DNA from: Sneathiella sp. HT1-7
Lineage (GTDB): Bacteria; Pseudomonadota; Alphaproteobacteria; Sneathiellales; Sneathiellaceae
DNA length: 64,000 nucleotides
Direction of reading: 5' to 3'
Assembly (NCBI RefSeq): GCF_020731145.1
Contig: NZ_JAJFZN010000002.1
Coordinates: 496,001 to 560,000, forward strand
Shown here: in pieces, positions 25,972 to 35,100 of the stretch
Layout: every line of letters starts with the position of its first letter
Position numbering within the stretch: the first letter of the stretch is position 1
Made by a program: the position numbers and the translations under genes
Notes under the pieces: generated by a model
Seen by the model: only the letters and a program-made list of their open reading frames with translations
Told to the model about the DNA's origin: nothing
Databases searched by the model: none

Positions 25972-27294
25972 TCAGGAGTTGCTGTTCTGTGCGATATAGT
26001 TTGGAAGCCGTAAATCCGGTGCGACGACGAAACAGGAGAAACGTCGCTCTGCCAGGTTGCTGCAGGCTTTGCGAGCCTCCGCCTCTTCAAAGCCGATAAG
26101 TTGCGCTCGGTAGAAAGGCTTGCCGTCAGAAATAGCTTTCTCAATATTAACGCGCCTTCCTTCCAGAATACCGCCAGCCTGAGCGGCGGCCTTATAGACT
26201 TGATCGCGGGCGGTGGTCATCAGGCTGTATGCGCCAATCTGGATGGCCCAGTTAGTATTCTCCAATGGCCGTGGCTGGAAGGCGGAAGGCTGTGCGCGGG
26301 TGCTCTTCACTGCGTCAACATTGCGAACATGTGAATAACTCGTGGAAGCTTTGTTCACGACGGGCAGGGGAGTGGCTGCGGTGCTGGCAACCTTGATTTC
26401 TGCGGTTCCGCTATGAGGCGTGCCAAGCGCAATTTGTAATGGTTTGTCAATCGGCAGCGGGACGACGGTCGGGTGCAATTGTTCAATCTGGCCGAACCCT
26501 TTATCGAGGAGGGCGGCCATATGGATATCGCGGCTTTTCGCGCTGCGTCCGCCAAAAACGACGCCGACCAGCCGGTTGGAGCCACGTTTGGCGGAGGCAA
26601 CCAGATTAAAGCCGGACGCGCGAATATAGCCGGTTTTGATACCGTCCGCACCCTTGTACTTCTTCAGGAGGTTGTTGTGATTTTTAAAGGCCTTGCCCTT
26701 GTAGTCAAATTTCTCCAGAGACATGAAATGATAATACTGCGGAAAATCATGAATCAGGGCAGCGCCCAAAATGGCCATGTCGCGGGCTGTGCTCTTTTGT
26801 CGCCGGTTGGGAAGGCCACTGGCGTTGCGAAAGCTCGTCCGTCTCATGCCGAGTGTTTTGGCTTTCGCCGTCATGTCACGGGCAAAGGCGGCTTCCGTCT
26901 TGGCCATGCTTTCGGCGAGAACTGTCGCGGCGTCGTTCGCAGATTTAGTAATCAGGCCGAACATTGCGTCGCGCACAGTGATCTGCTGACCCTTTTTCAG
27001 TCCCAGCTTCGTCGGCGCCTGACCGGCCGCACGGGCAGAGACAGGCAGTTTCTGATCCAGCCGGAGTTTGCCACGCTGAAGCGCATCGAAAGTCATGTAA
27101 AGGGTCATGATTTTGGTAAGGGATGCAGGGTATAGCCGATCATCGGCATTGCGTGAATAAAGCACTTCGCCTGTACGGCTGTCCATGACAACGGCGGCGT
27201 AGCGGGCCTCTGCGGCAGTCGGTATAGTCATCATCACAGTCAGGAGAAGCAAGATGCCACCAACCAGCTGAGACAATACTCGTCCCTTTGCCAT
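25972..27294 (-). CDS. D-alanyl-D-alanine carboxypeptidase with SPOR domain
   Basis: A low-molecular-weight penicillin-binding protein (S11 peptidase, PBP5/6 type) of 440 residues when read from the ATG at 27294. A signal peptide covers the first 30 residues (VGGILLLLTVMMTIPTAAEA). Catalytic motifs are SLTKIM near 57 (S-x-x-K), SANDAA near 116 (S-x-N) and IKTGYI near 217 (K-T-G). After a linker, residues about 350-430 form a SPOR domain (NWAIQIGAY...FVVAP), which binds denuded peptidoglycan at division sites. It trims pentapeptide stems in the periplasm. The frame is open for 67 codons upstream, and TTG at 27303 has a better ribosome site, so the exact start is uncertain. Confidence 0.9.
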   Translation of the reverse strand: MAKGRVLSQLVGGILLLLTVMMTIPTAAEARYAAVVMDSRTGEVLYSRNADDRLYPASLTKIMTLYMTFDALQRGKLRLDQKLPVSARAAGQAPTKLGLKKGQQITVRDAMFGLITKSANDAATVLAESMAKTEAAFARDMTAKAKTLGMRRTSFRNASGLPNRRQKSTARDMAILGAALIHDFPQYYHFMSLEKFDYKGKAFKNHNNLLKKYKGADGIKTGYIRASGFNLVASAKRGSNRLVGVVFGGRSAKSRDIHMAALLDKGFGQIEQLHPTVVPLPIDKPLQIALGTPHSGTAEIKVASTAATPLPVVNKASTSYSHVRNVDAVKSTRAQPSAFQPRPLENTNWAIQIGAYSLMTTARDQVYKAAAQAGGILEGRRVNIEKAISDGKPFYRAQLIGFEEAEARKACSNLAERRFSCFVVAPDLRLPNYIAQNSNS

Positions 27295-27615
27295 GGCAAG
27301 CAATTTTATCCGGAGATTTTCCTGTCCGGCACTGAACGTCGCTGTTGTTGAAACCTTTACCAACGGCTTACCTATAATACTATGAATACGAATACGATTA
27401 CGCACGGAATTTCCCGTTCCTGAGGGAGTGTAAAAAATTCGGCGAATCATGTCCATCAAAATCCCGATAAATTTTTTATCTCTGTATCTCAACAAAATAA
27501 CTTATCCTCTTGATGTGTGTGTATTATCGCATTTTTGTGATTTATCCTTTTTATCTTACAGGCGGATGGTTAATATCTGGTAAGCATTATTAATTTAATT
27601 GACTGGAGAGGGCCG
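27295..27615. other. Intergenic gap between divergent genes
   Basis: About 320 bases between the carboxypeptidase and lipoprotein starts. It holds a short degenerate direct repeat near 27379-27396 (GAATAC-GAATAC-GATTAC), AT-rich runs at 27440-27600 that must contain the two outward promoters, and a clear GGAGAGGG ribosome site at 27604-27611 for the lipoprotein. I see no RNA gene. Confidence 0.5.
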
Positions 27616-28305
27616 ATGAACGTCGTATCTACAAGTCTGCGGGTTCTGTGCCTGTCCATTTTGCTCGCTTCCTGTACTTCGGACGGGGGAACGAACAACC
27701 CGATCTTCCGGCCTTTCCAATGGTTTTCCTATGCCAATGGGGATGATATCCGCGCCAACTGCGAACCTGGGCGCAATGCCCGCTATCGGATGATCTACAA
27801 CGCAATATATGATGAGCAGGTGCGAACCTATGACATCCTCCAAATTACGACATCTGAATCCGCGACCCAGACAACGCGCGCGTTCCGTGGCGGTATCAAT
27901 GTGGATTGGCTGCTCGCGGCCGGAGGCACTAGTGGGCCGCAGGCGACCCATGAAAGCAAGGAGGTGATCAGCCTTAAGGATCTGATTGCTATTGAGCAGG
28001 CACTGATCAAATCCGGATTTGAGCAACCCGCCATCAAGGGGCAGATCCTCTATTCCGATGAGTTCTACTGGATTGCTATGGTTTGCCGGGATGGCAACTT
28101 TAAATATTATGCCTGGACAGATGACAATGCGGACATAGCCAACCTACCTTTCCGCGAGGTTCTGTCGAAAGGGGATAAAACCGGCGTGCCATTTCAGGAA
28201 CCCTATGTGCCTGTGGTTTTCGGTCGGTCATCGCGATACTACAATGGCGGGCGGGACAGCACATATTTCACGTTACAGGTTGGCGATAATGGTTTGGATC
28301 TTTGA
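27616..28305 (+). CDS. Lipoprotein of unknown function
   Basis: A 229-residue lipoprotein. Signal peptide with lipobox LLASC places the acylated Cys near residue 19. The mature part has CEPGRNARYRMIYNAIYDEQVRTYDI near 48-73 (shown in part), a Gly/Thr-rich stretch around TRAFRGGINVDWLLAAGG, and a C-terminal FTLQVGDNG; no family is recognised, but the DILQITTSES block and YFTLQVGD end suggest a conserved alphaproteobacterial lipoprotein. Probably attached to the outer or inner membrane. Transcribed alone. Confidence 0.75.
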   Translation: MNVVSTSLRVLCLSILLASCTSDGGTNNPIFRPFQWFSYANGDDIRANCEPGRNARYRMIYNAIYDEQVRTYDILQITTSESATQTTRAFRGGINVDWLLAAGGTSGPQATHESKEVISLKDLIAIEQALIKSGFEQPAIKGQILYSDEFYWIAMVCRDGNFKYYAWTDDNADIANLPFREVLSKGDKTGVPFQEPYVPVVFGRSSRYYNGGRDSTYFTLQVGDNGLDL

Positions 28306-28430
28306 AGAGGCTGACTTTTTCAAGATTTTGGTGTGAAATTTTTGTTGCATTTGCGGGTTTTTCAAAAAAATCAGGCGTTATTTTTTAAAATATTATAATT
28401 AAATCAATAGATTATTATACTTTCTATTCT

Positions 28431-28447
28431 TTGTTGCACTGCACAAA
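28431..28447. promoter_or_regulatory. PhaR-like operator 1
   Basis: TTGTTGCACTGCACAAA fits the dyad TTG-n-TGCA-n-TGCA-n-CAA with one mismatch. It lies just upstream of the phasin promoter's -35 box. TGC/GCA-rich dyads of this type are what PhaR of Paracoccus and Rhodobacter binds in phasin promoters (recalled knowledge). Confidence 0.65.
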
Positions 28448-28454
28448 AAAATCA

Positions 28455-28482
28455 TTGACATTTATCAGCACCCTATTATATA
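28455..28482 (+). promoter_or_regulatory. Phasin promoter
   Basis: A consensus -35 TTGACA (28455-28460) and a -10 TATATA (28477-28482) 16 bases apart (TATACA at 18 is the alternative). Transcription should start near 28489, just before operator 2, giving a leader of about 57 bases to the phasin ATG. Confidence 0.65.
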
Positions 28483-28491
28483 CAGGTGACA

Positions 28492-28508
28492 TTGTTGCAG
28501 TGCAGCAA
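28492..28508. promoter_or_regulatory. PhaR-like operator 2
   Basis: TTGTTGCAGTGCAGCAA matches the dyad TTG-n-TGCA-n-TGCA-n-CAA completely and covers the expected transcription start, so a bound repressor would block the promoter. A partial half-site (TTGTTGCA) also occurs at 28342-28349. Confidence 0.7.
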
Positions 28509-28545
28509 AAGAAATTTTGAGACGCTAATCAGAAAGGTTAAGTCA

Positions 28546-29106
28546 ATGACAAAGAAAGCCACTACAAACGCAACCGTTGACCCGGCTGTCGTTACTAAGG
28601 AAATTGAAGAAATGGTCGCAACCGGCCGCAAGTCGCTTCAGGAAGCCTTTATTAATGGAACTGAAGCTGCTGAAAAAGCATTCAAGTCCAACACCGAAAC
28701 ATTCAAGACCAATTACGAAAAGGCAATTGCCGAAGGTAAGACCGGTTTTGAAAAAGCTATCAAGTCTCTTGAAGGTTCGCAGTTCTATGACAAGAACAGC
28801 TCAGAGGCTTTCGTAAAGGCAAGCAACGCAGCCGTCGAGAAAAGCGAAAAAATCGGCGCGGAAATGATCGACTTCGGTACAGGTCAGCTGCAGGAAGTTT
28901 TCAACGTCACGAAAACAATTGCTGAAACAGAAGATGTTGCCAAGGCTGTCGAAATTCAGACTGAATTCGCTCGCACATCCATGCAGAGCTACATGTCTGA
29001 AGTAGGCAAGCTGAACTCTCTCATTGCGGAAGCTGCGAAATCAGTTGTTGAGCCATTTGGCGCACAGTATGCAGCCAGCCTTGATATGTTTTCGAAGCCG
29101 GCTTAA
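28546..29106 (+). CDS. Phasin family protein
   Basis: A 186-residue, Ala/Lys/Glu-rich, almost wholly helical protein of the phasin (PF09361-type) family, which coats polyhydroxyalkanoate granules. The pattern EKAFKSNTETFKTNYEKAIAEGK near 46-68 (in part) and the amphipathic YMSEVGKLNSLIAEAAKSVVEPF end are typical. The ATG 28546 has an AAAGG site; the open frame extends 20 codons upstream through the promoter and is not used. Two PhaR-like operators flank its promoter, which agrees with granule-dependent control. Confidence 0.9.
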   Translation: MTKKATTNATVDPAVVTKEIEEMVATGRKSLQEAFINGTEAAEKAFKSNTETFKTNYEKAIAEGKTGFEKAIKSLEGSQFYDKNSSEAFVKASNAAVEKSEKIGAEMIDFGTGQLQEVFNVTKTIAETEDVAKAVEIQTEFARTSMQSYMSEVGKLNSLIAEAAKSVVEPFGAQYAASLDMFSKPA

Positions 29107-29132
29107 CGCCAGCTGACATTTCAAGCGTCTTG

Positions 29133-29162
29133 AAAAGGCCCGGATTCTTCCGGGCCTTTTTT
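29133..29162 (+). terminator. Intrinsic terminator after phasin
   Basis: Perfect 12-bp stem AAAAGGCCCGGA (29133-29144) / TCCGGGCCTTTT (29149-29160), loop TTCT, followed by TT. A strong Rho-independent terminator 27 bases after the phasin stop. Confidence 0.92.
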
Positions 29163-29336
29163 CGTGCCCAAACGAAAGTTGGTCACTTTTTTATAAAATT
29201 TTGCCTTCGGTAATAATATTTTTTGAATTTCCTGATAAGATATATACTTAAATAAGTGGGCGTAGGGTTATAGTTAAAGCCAGACTGGCGTAGCAAGATG
29301 GAGCGAAAGAATATTATCATATCTGGTTGGATAAAA

Positions 29337-29675
29337 ATGAAGATGAGCGGCAACGATAAAAAAGACGAAGACGACCGGGGTACGGGAACAGGCCTAGTCA
29401 CCAAGACAAAGCCTAAAACCAAAAAACCGTCTCTTTGGCGTGTGTTGTTGTTGAATGATGATTACACCCCGATGGAGTTCGTTGTCTTTGTGCTCCAGAA
29501 GTTCTTCAATATGGATGAGCAAACCGCTGTTCAGGTGATGCTACATGTTCATCAGAAGGGCGTCGGTAATTGCGGGGTGTTCCCGTATGAAATTGCCGAG
29601 ACCAAGGTTGCCCAGGTCATTGATTATGCACGCGAAAATCAACACCCCTTACAATGTACGATGGAGAAAGAATAG
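29337..29675 (+). CDS. clpS: ATP-dependent Clp protease adaptor
   Basis: ClpS, about 112 residues, delivers N-end-rule substrates to ClpAP. The core [28 protein letters not shown] (in part, [13 protein letters not shown] near 40) holds the Asn-Asp pair that binds the N-degron amino group, and [13 protein letters not shown] the His-lined pocket. I place the start at ATG 29337 (GGATAAAA before it); the frame is open further to 29298 and ATG 29343 also fits the family. It overlaps clpA by one base. Confidence 0.93.
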   Translation: MKMSGNDKKDEDDRGTGTGLVTKTKPKTKKPSLWRVLLLNDDYTPMEFVVFVLQKFFNMDEQTAVQVMLHVHQKGVGNCGVFPYEIAETKVAQVIDYARENQHPLQCTMEKE

Positions 29676-32038
29676 TGCCCGGATTTTCCAACTCACTTGA
29701 AGAAACTCTACATCGTGCAATGGCATTGGCGACATCTCGCCGACATGAATTCGCGATGCTGGAGCATTTACTTTTTTCCCTGACCGAGGACCAGGACGCC
29801 GCCGCCGTGATGCGTGCGTGCAATGTGGATGTTGATCTGCTGCGTCGGGACCTTGAGACATTTATCACCGACGAACTGGATGATTTGGTCATGGACGGCT
29901 TTGTCGAGGCGCGCCCAACGCTGAGTTTCCAGCGGGTGGTTCAGCGCGCGTTGATCAATGTGGAAAGCTCTGGCCGGGAAGAGGTGACAGGCGCCAACGT
30001 TCTGGTCGCGATCTTCTCTGAACGGGAGAGTCATGCGGCCTACTTCCTGCAGAAGCAGGAGATGACCCGCCTCGACGCGATCAGCTACATTAGCCATGGC
30101 GTTGCCAAGGCACCAGGCAAGGAATCGGCCCGTGCTATTCGAGGAGTAGAGGGAGATTATAAGGCCGAAAAGGAAGAAACTCCACCGCAAGAGGAAAAAG
30201 CTGAAAACCTCGAAGCGCTGGACGCTTACTGCGTTAATCTGAATGAGAAGGCGGCTGCGGGCAAGATTGACCCGCTGATTGGTCGCGCCGATGAGGTGGA
30301 GCGGACGATCCAGGTTCTCTGCCGCCGGTCCAAGAACAACCCGCTTTATGTGGGTGATCCCGGTGTTGGCAAGACGGCCATTGCCGAAGGCCTTGCTCGT
30401 CGGATTGTTCATGGGGATGTGCCAAGCGTACTGTTGCCTGCCGTCATCTATTCCCTCGATATGGGATCGCTGCTGGCGGGTACCCGTTATCGCGGTGATT
30501 TTGAGGAACGGCTGAAGGCAGTCATCTCTGAGCTTCAGGGGCTGGACGATGCCATCCTCTTTATCGATGAAATCCACACTATTGTTGGCGCAGGTGCGAC
30601 AAGTGGTGGGGCGATGGATGCCTCCAACCTTCTCAAGCCGGCACTCGCCAGCGGGGAAATCCGCTGCATCGGGTCGACGACTTATAAGGAATTCCGCAGT
30701 CATTTCGAAAAAGACCGGGCACTGTTGCGGCGGTTCCAGAAGATTGATGTTCGCGAACCGACGGTCGAGGATAGCATCAAGATCCTGAAGGGACTGAAAC
30801 CCTATTTCGAGGAGTATCACAAGATCCGCTACACGGCGGAGGCCATTCGCACGGCCGTGGAACTCTCCGCGCGCTATATCAATGACCGCAAGTTACCGGA
30901 CAAGGCGATCGATGTGATCGACGAGGTGGGTGCGGCGCAGATGTTGAAAGCAGAAAGCAAGCGCAAGAAAACCATCGGTGTGAAAGATGTCGAGGCTGTG
31001 GTCGCCAAAATCGCACGGATACCGCCGAAATCGGTCTCCAAGGAAGACACAGTCAACCTGCGCAAGCTCGATGTTGACTTACAACGCGTTGTCTTCGGTC
31101 AGGATGCAGCGATTGATGCGCTGGCAAGTTCCATCAAACTGGCGCGCGCGGGTTTGCGCGAACCTGAAAAGCCTATCGGTTCTTATCTCTTCTCCGGTCC
31201 GACCGGTGTTGGTAAGACTGAAGTTGCACGGCAGCTAGCCTCTATCATGGGACTCAACCTGATCCGCTTCGATATGTCTGAGTATATGGAGCGGCATACG
31301 GTCAGCCGCCTGATTGGCGCACCCCCGGGCTATGTCGGGTTTGATCAGGGTGGTCTCTTGACCGACGCCATTGATCAGCAACCGCATTCGGTCCTTCTGT
31401 TGGATGAGATCGAGAAGGCGCATCCGGATCTATTTAATATTCTTCTGCAGGTCATGGATCATGGCAAGCTGACGGATAACAACGGCAAACAGGTGGATTT
31501 CCGAAATGTGGTTCTGATCATGACGACCAATGCGGGCGCTCATGAAATGACCAAGCAGGCCATTGGTTTTGGCAATGATGTGCGCGAGGGCGAGGATGAG
31601 GAAGCGATTAAACGTCTCTTCACCCCGGAATTCCGCAACCGTCTCGATGCGACCATTCCTTTTGCACCGCTGCCGCCGGAAGTTGTCTCCCGTGTTGTCG
31701 AAAAGTTCGTTCTGCAGCTTGAAACACAGTTACAGGATCGGAATGTCACGATTTCGCTGTCTGACACCGCCGCGACATGGCTCGCCAAGAAGGGTTATGA
31801 CGTCAATTATGGCGCCCGGCCACTTGCCCGGGTTATTCAGGAGAGTATCAAGAAGCCGCTGTCCGAAGAACTGCTCTTTGGCAAGCTGGCGAAAGGTGGA
31901 CATGTCTCTGTTGGTGTGAAGGCAGGGGAGCTTACTTTTAGGGTCGAAAGCGCCGCCGAGTTGAGCCGCAAGGAGGAAGCGGACAAGAAGGTGGCGAAGA
32001 AGGGACCCAAAAAAGATAAGGAACTGGCTGAAAAGTAA
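29675..32038 (+). CDS. clpA: Clp protease ATP-binding subunit ClpA
   Basis: A 787-residue Hsp100 unfoldase of the ClpA type. An N-terminal double Clp repeat ([18 protein letters not shown] at the start) is followed by D1 with Walker [14 protein letters not shown] near 227-239, and by D2 with Walker [13 protein letters not shown] near 507. The D2 loop [11 protein letters not shown] is normal. The GTG at 29675 (TAGTG junction with clpS, GGAGAAAG ribosome site) gives the canonical [13 protein letters not shown] start; the ATG 21 bases upstream is rejected. The C-terminus is a Lys-rich tail of about 20 residues. It feeds ClpP, whose gene is not here. Confidence 0.97.
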   Translation: MPGFSNSLEETLHRAMALATSRRHEFAMLEHLLFSLTEDQDAAAVMRACNVDVDLLRRDLETFITDELDDLVMDGFVEARPTLSFQRVVQRALINVESSGREEVTGANVLVAIFSERESHAAYFLQKQEMTRLDAISYISHGVAKAPGKESARAIRGVEGDYKAEKEETPPQEEKAENLEALDAYCVNLNEKAAAGKIDPLIGRADEVERTIQVLCRRSKNNPLYVGDPGVGKTAIAEGLARRIVHGDVPSVLLPAVIYSLDMGSLLAGTRYRGDFEERLKAVISELQGLDDAILFIDEIHTIVGAGATSGGAMDASNLLKPALASGEIRCIGSTTYKEFRSHFEKDRALLRRFQKIDVREPTVEDSIKILKGLKPYFEEYHKIRYTAEAIRTAVELSARYINDRKLPDKAIDVIDEVGAAQMLKAESKRKKTIGVKDVEAVVAKIARIPPKSVSKEDTVNLRKLDVDLQRVVFGQDAAIDALASSIKLARAGLREPEKPIGSYLFSGPTGVGKTEVARQLASIMGLNLIRFDMSEYMERHTVSRLIGAPPGYVGFDQGGLLTDAIDQQPHSVLLLDEIEKAHPDLFNILLQVMDHGKLTDNNGKQVDFRNVVLIMTTNAGAHEMTKQAIGFGNDVREGEDEEAIKRLFTPEFRNRLDATIPFAPLPPEVVSRVVEKFVLQLETQLQDRNVTISLSDTAATWLAKKGYDVNYGARPLARVIQESIKKPLSEELLFGKLAKGGHVSVGVKAGELTFRVESAAELSRKEEADKKVAKKGPKKDKELAEK

Positions 32039-32056
32039 TCTGCCGTTCCAGAACGC

Positions 32057-32087
32057 AATAAAGGCGGGAAAATTTCCCGCCTTTATT
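32057..32087. terminator. Bidirectional terminator
   Basis: Stem AATAAAGGCGGGAA (32057-32070) with complement TTCCCGCCTTTATT (32074-32087), a very short loop; AT flanks on both sides. Placed between the convergent clpA and di-iron oxygenase genes. Confidence 0.85.
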
Positions 32088-32101
32088 AATGCAGTCTTTG
32101 G

Positions 32102-33205
32102 TTATTTCTGGCCGATGACCCTACGGCCCTGATTGAGGCCCTTGAGAAGTTCAATCCCTTCATCGGCGATAGCATAGCCAACCATATCCTCGTTCTCGCC
32201 GGCCATTTCCTCCATATCCACCCAATGGGAGTAGATCGGACGGGTCCGCTCAGTGATGATCCCTGATTTCAGCAGGGTCTTGACCAGAACGCGGAAGATG
32301 TTTGTGGATTCTTTTAGCGTGTCACGGCGATCTTCATCCGTGAATACTTCGCGGCAGGCGTCGCGCACCCATTCCCAGTCCAGCCCAAATTGATCATAAA
32401 TGACCCGTTTTTGGCGGATATTGATCAGATTGAAGAGAACGGTCTCGAAACATTGGGCAGCCCAATCTTCAACCCGGTCTTGCTCTTCTTTTGACAATTT
32501 TGGGATGGTTCTATCGGCCCAGATCTTGCCGAATTTATGGTGGAAGGCCTCGTCGGTCATCACCAGCTGGGTCAGCCGTTTCAGAAGTGGGTCGTTCGTC
32601 TTCGCATGGATATTCGCAAACGCGCCCATGGCCAAGCCTTCGACCAGCATTTGCATGCCGACCAGCTTTTTGTAAACTTCTTCGGCGCCGACAAGTTCAT
32701 TCAGAAGGACGCCGAAAGCTTCGCCGATCTGATAGGGGCGACCCCAGCGGGTGCTGATATAGCGGCTGAACGCAGTGACGTGGCGGGCCTCTTCACGGGT
32801 CTGGTTAGAGGCATATTCCTGTGCCCCCGGATCGACCATGATATGGCAAAGGCTGGCGCTTAAGGAAAGCGCACCCTGTTCACCATGCAGGATAGTAGAG
32901 AGGCTCCAACGGGTACTTTCATTGGCGAGCTTGATTTTTTGACCTTCATCCAGCTTATCGGCCACGGCGCTTTGCAGTTCCGGGATAGTTTCGGGCGGCA
33001 TGATATATTCGGCGTTGATGTCAAAGGGGCTCGAAAAATCGAGATAGGTGGAATCCATGGGATCCCAGAAATGATCATGGGTTGCTGAAATAATGCCATC
33101 GAAAGCATCTGTACGCGTCCCATAACGGTCCACTTCCAGCATTGCCGGAAAGTCGTCGCGGTTCACGGTATCGTAAATCGGATCGTGCGTAATATGGTCG
33201 GTCAT
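32102..33205 (-). CDS. AurF-like di-iron oxygenase, ferritin-like superfamily
   Basis: A 367-residue cytoplasmic, helix-rich protein with two iron-ligand motifs of the E/D-E-x2-H type: EEARHVTAF near 139 and MTDEAFHHKFG near 218, plus further Glu (ESTRWSLSTILHGEQG near 95-110, NELVGAEEVYKKL near 170). This pattern is seen in p-aminobenzoate N-oxygenase (AurF) and related non-haem di-iron enzymes, so I read it as an oxygenase or oxidase. The substrate is unknown. It stands alone with a near-perfect 22-bp dyad 50 bases before its ATG. Confidence 0.75.
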   Translation of the reverse strand: MTDHITHDPIYDTVNRDDFPAMLEVDRYGTRTDAFDGIISATHDHFWDPMDSTYLDFSSPFDINAEYIMPPETIPELQSAVADKLDEGQKIKLANESTRWSLSTILHGEQGALSLSASLCHIMVDPGAQEYASNQTREEARHVTAFSRYISTRWGRPYQIGEAFGVLLNELVGAEEVYKKLVGMQMLVEGLAMGAFANIHAKTNDPLLKRLTQLVMTDEAFHHKFGKIWADRTIPKLSKEEQDRVEDWAAQCFETVLFNLINIRQKRVIYDQFGLDWEWVRDACREVFTDEDRRDTLKESTNIFRVLVKTLLKSGIITERTRPIYSHWVDMEEMAGENEDMVGYAIADEGIELLKGLNQGRRVIGQK

Positions 33206-33255
33206 GTTGGCTCCCTTGCACCTGTTTTCGCCGGCAGCGTCTTTCGCGGCTGCTC

Positions 33256-33277
33256 TTTACGTTTACGTAAACGTCAA
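33256..33277. promoter_or_regulatory. Palindromic operator candidate
   Basis: The 16 bases at 33259-33274 (ACGTTTAC / GTAAACGT) are a perfect palindrome, and the symmetry extends to 33256-33277 with a single mismatch (TTT...CAA). It begins 51 bases upstream of the di-iron gene's ATG. Such TTTACGTTTACGTAAA-like dyads are known for MerR- and TetR-type catabolic regulators such as LiuR (recalled, not checked). Confidence 0.6.
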
Positions 33278-33346
33278 TATGACATACATCAAATTTAGGG
33301 ATTTTTCAACAACAGATTTCGGACGATAGTGGCTTCGTCAAAAAAT

Positions 33347-34501
33347 CTAGCGGGAATTTTCGCTACGAAAGGGGGAATGCTCGGCAAGATAATTGATCTC
33401 TGCCTCAACCTGTTTTGTCTCCGCCTTCAGGTAATCGGAGACTGCATCATGAAAGCCCGGATCGCGCATCCAATGGGCGGAGTAGGTCTCCGTTGGTAAA
33501 TAGCCGCGGGCGAGCTTGTGCGGCCCTTGCGCCCCGGCCTCCACCCGTCTGATGCCATGTTTAATCGCATAATCTATGGCGCGGTAATAACAGGTTTCGA
33601 AATGCAGGAATCGGTGATCCTCTGTGCAGCCCCAATAGCGGCCATAGAGGCAATCACTGCTTTTCAGGTTTAGCGCGCCGGCAATGTAGCGTCCGTCTCG
33701 GCTGACCATAAAGAGCACAACCGCTTCGCCAAGGCGCTCCCCCAGCAGGCTAAAAAATTCGCGGTTTAGATAGGGCGTCCCCCATTTGCGATTTCCTGTG
33801 TCGATATAGAAATGATAAAAGGCGTCCCAATGCGCCTCACCAATGTCATTCCCCGTAAGAATTTCGAATTCCAGATCATTTTCCGTTGCCCCCTTGCGTT
33901 CTTTCCGGATGGCCTTTCGCTTGCGGGAGGACAGCTGCGCAAGGAAATCGTCAAACGTCTCGTAATTTTCATTCACCCAATGGAACTGCTCGCCCGTGCG
34001 GATGAGAAAGCCTTCCTGCTCCATCAACTCGCGTTCCTCAGGTTCCAGAAAGGTCGCATGAACTGAGGAGAGGTTGAGTTTGTCCGCCACCTGTTTTGTC
34101 CCTTGCAGGAGGAGACGTTGATGTACCAACCGTTCCGGCCCCTCCGGCACGAGAAGACGAGGGCCCGTCACAGGGGAGAAGGGCACCGAAAGCTGCAGTT
34201 TCGGGTAATAGCGTCCGCCTGCGCGCTCGTAGGCATGGGCCCAGCTATGATCGAAGACATATTCCCCCTGGCTGTGTCCCTTCACATACATTGGGGCGAT
34301 CCCGGCAATCGTGCCATTCAGTTCCAATGCGAGGTGATAAGGCATCCAGCCACTATCAGCGGAGACGGAGCCGCTATCCTCCAGTGCTTTCAGGAACTGG
34401 TGGGTGACGAAGGGATGATCCGTTGTCAGGCAGGCATTCCAATCGGCCTCCCGTATCTCGGCAATGGATTGAAGGGTTTTAATCAAAGGAGTGTCAGACA
34501 T
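33347..34501 (-). CDS. FemAB/GNAT-fold acyltransferase (COG3146)
   Basis: A 384-residue protein of the COG3146 group, wrongly called peptidoglycan biosynthesis protein in databases, built of two GNAT domains like FemX/Fem-type aminoacyl transferases. The N-terminal half has WNACLTTDHPFVTHQFLKALE near 21-41 (in part) and the conserved HSWAHAYERAGGRYYPKLQ block near 84; the C-terminal GNAT core has KSSDCLYGRYWGCTEDHRFLHFE near 280 and RRVEAGAQGPHKLARGY near 322. Length is typical. Function is uncertain; a lipid- or aminoacyl-transfer role is inferred. Confidence 0.8.
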   Translation of the reverse strand: MSDTPLIKTLQSIAEIREADWNACLTTDHPFVTHQFLKALEDSGSVSADSGWMPYHLALELNGTIAGIAPMYVKGHSQGEYVFDHSWAHAYERAGGRYYPKLQLSVPFSPVTGPRLLVPEGPERLVHQRLLLQGTKQVADKLNLSSVHATFLEPEERELMEQEGFLIRTGEQFHWVNENYETFDDFLAQLSSRKRKAIRKERKGATENDLEFEILTGNDIGEAHWDAFYHFYIDTGNRKWGTPYLNREFFSLLGERLGEAVVLFMVSRDGRYIAGALNLKSSDCLYGRYWGCTEDHRFLHFETCYYRAIDYAIKHGIRRVEAGAQGPHKLARGYLPTETYSAHWMRDPGFHDAVSDYLKAETKQVEAEINYLAEHSPFRSENSR

Positions 34502-34696
34502 ACGGCCCGGAAAACTGAAATAGGAGCGCCCTTTGCTACTGTAACAGATATCTTTTTTCGCTGCGGGAAGAATTCAAGAAAATTTCCCAGAAAATACTTT
34601 TGGTTTAATGACTTGAAAAAAATACAACTTATATATGTATAAGAGAGGAGATTATTTACTCGGAGATTGCTCCGGCAGACGTAATTGGAGATGAAC

Positions 34697-34897
34697 ATGG
34701 ATTGGATAAAAGTCGGTATTAGCGCACTACTCGGCGGTGCGGTTGCCGCCGCTATCACGGCGTTTCTTGTTATATATTTCGATAAACCCGCCGCGAATCC
34801 TAAAGGCGGGAACTTGATGGAACAGCTAACCGGAAGTAGCAAGATGGATAATCGTCAGCAGGGCGAACAATTCCCTATGCAAAAGCACGGACGGTAA
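34697..34897 (+). CDS. Small single-pass membrane protein
   Basis: A 66-residue protein: a short polar N-terminus, one hydrophobic helix (VGISALLGGAVAAAITAFLVIYF, near 5-27), then a Gly/Gln/Lys-rich tail of about 40 residues. GGAG precedes the ATG by six bases; a plausible promoter lies upstream, with TTGAAA at 34613-34618 and TATA-rich dyad CTTATA-TATG-TATAAG at 34628-34643. No family recognised; it is at the limit of what can be called. Confidence 0.5.
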   Translation: MDWIKVGISALLGGAVAAAITAFLVIYFDKPAANPKGGNLMEQLTGSSKMDNRQQGEQFPMQKHGR

Positions 34898-35070
34898 AAC
34901 ACTCGTGGCATGTTAGGTGAGCCAAACACTTGTCAAATGAAGATCACTCTAAGGGCTCAAAATTTTGGCACGTTTAGGAATAAATCAAGCAACAAAGTTA
35001 TTGCTCCGATGGCACTCATACATCAAATGTGTTTTTGAGCTGTGCTCATGCGTTAATGGCTGATTTAAGG

Positions 35071-35093
35071 GGGGAGCGTTTATCGCGCTCCCC
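35071..35093 (-). terminator. Possible terminator hairpin
   Basis: GGGGAGCG (35071-35078) pairs with CGCTCCCC (35086-35093); T/A flanks are short (CCTTTT on one side, CCTTAAAT on the other). It starts 8 bases past the RidA stop, so it may end that transcript. Confidence 0.5.
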
Positions 35094-35100
35094 TTTTCCC

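Noticed and set aside
29768-30820. 350-codon minus-strand frame inside clpA
   Set aside because: Shadow of clpA.
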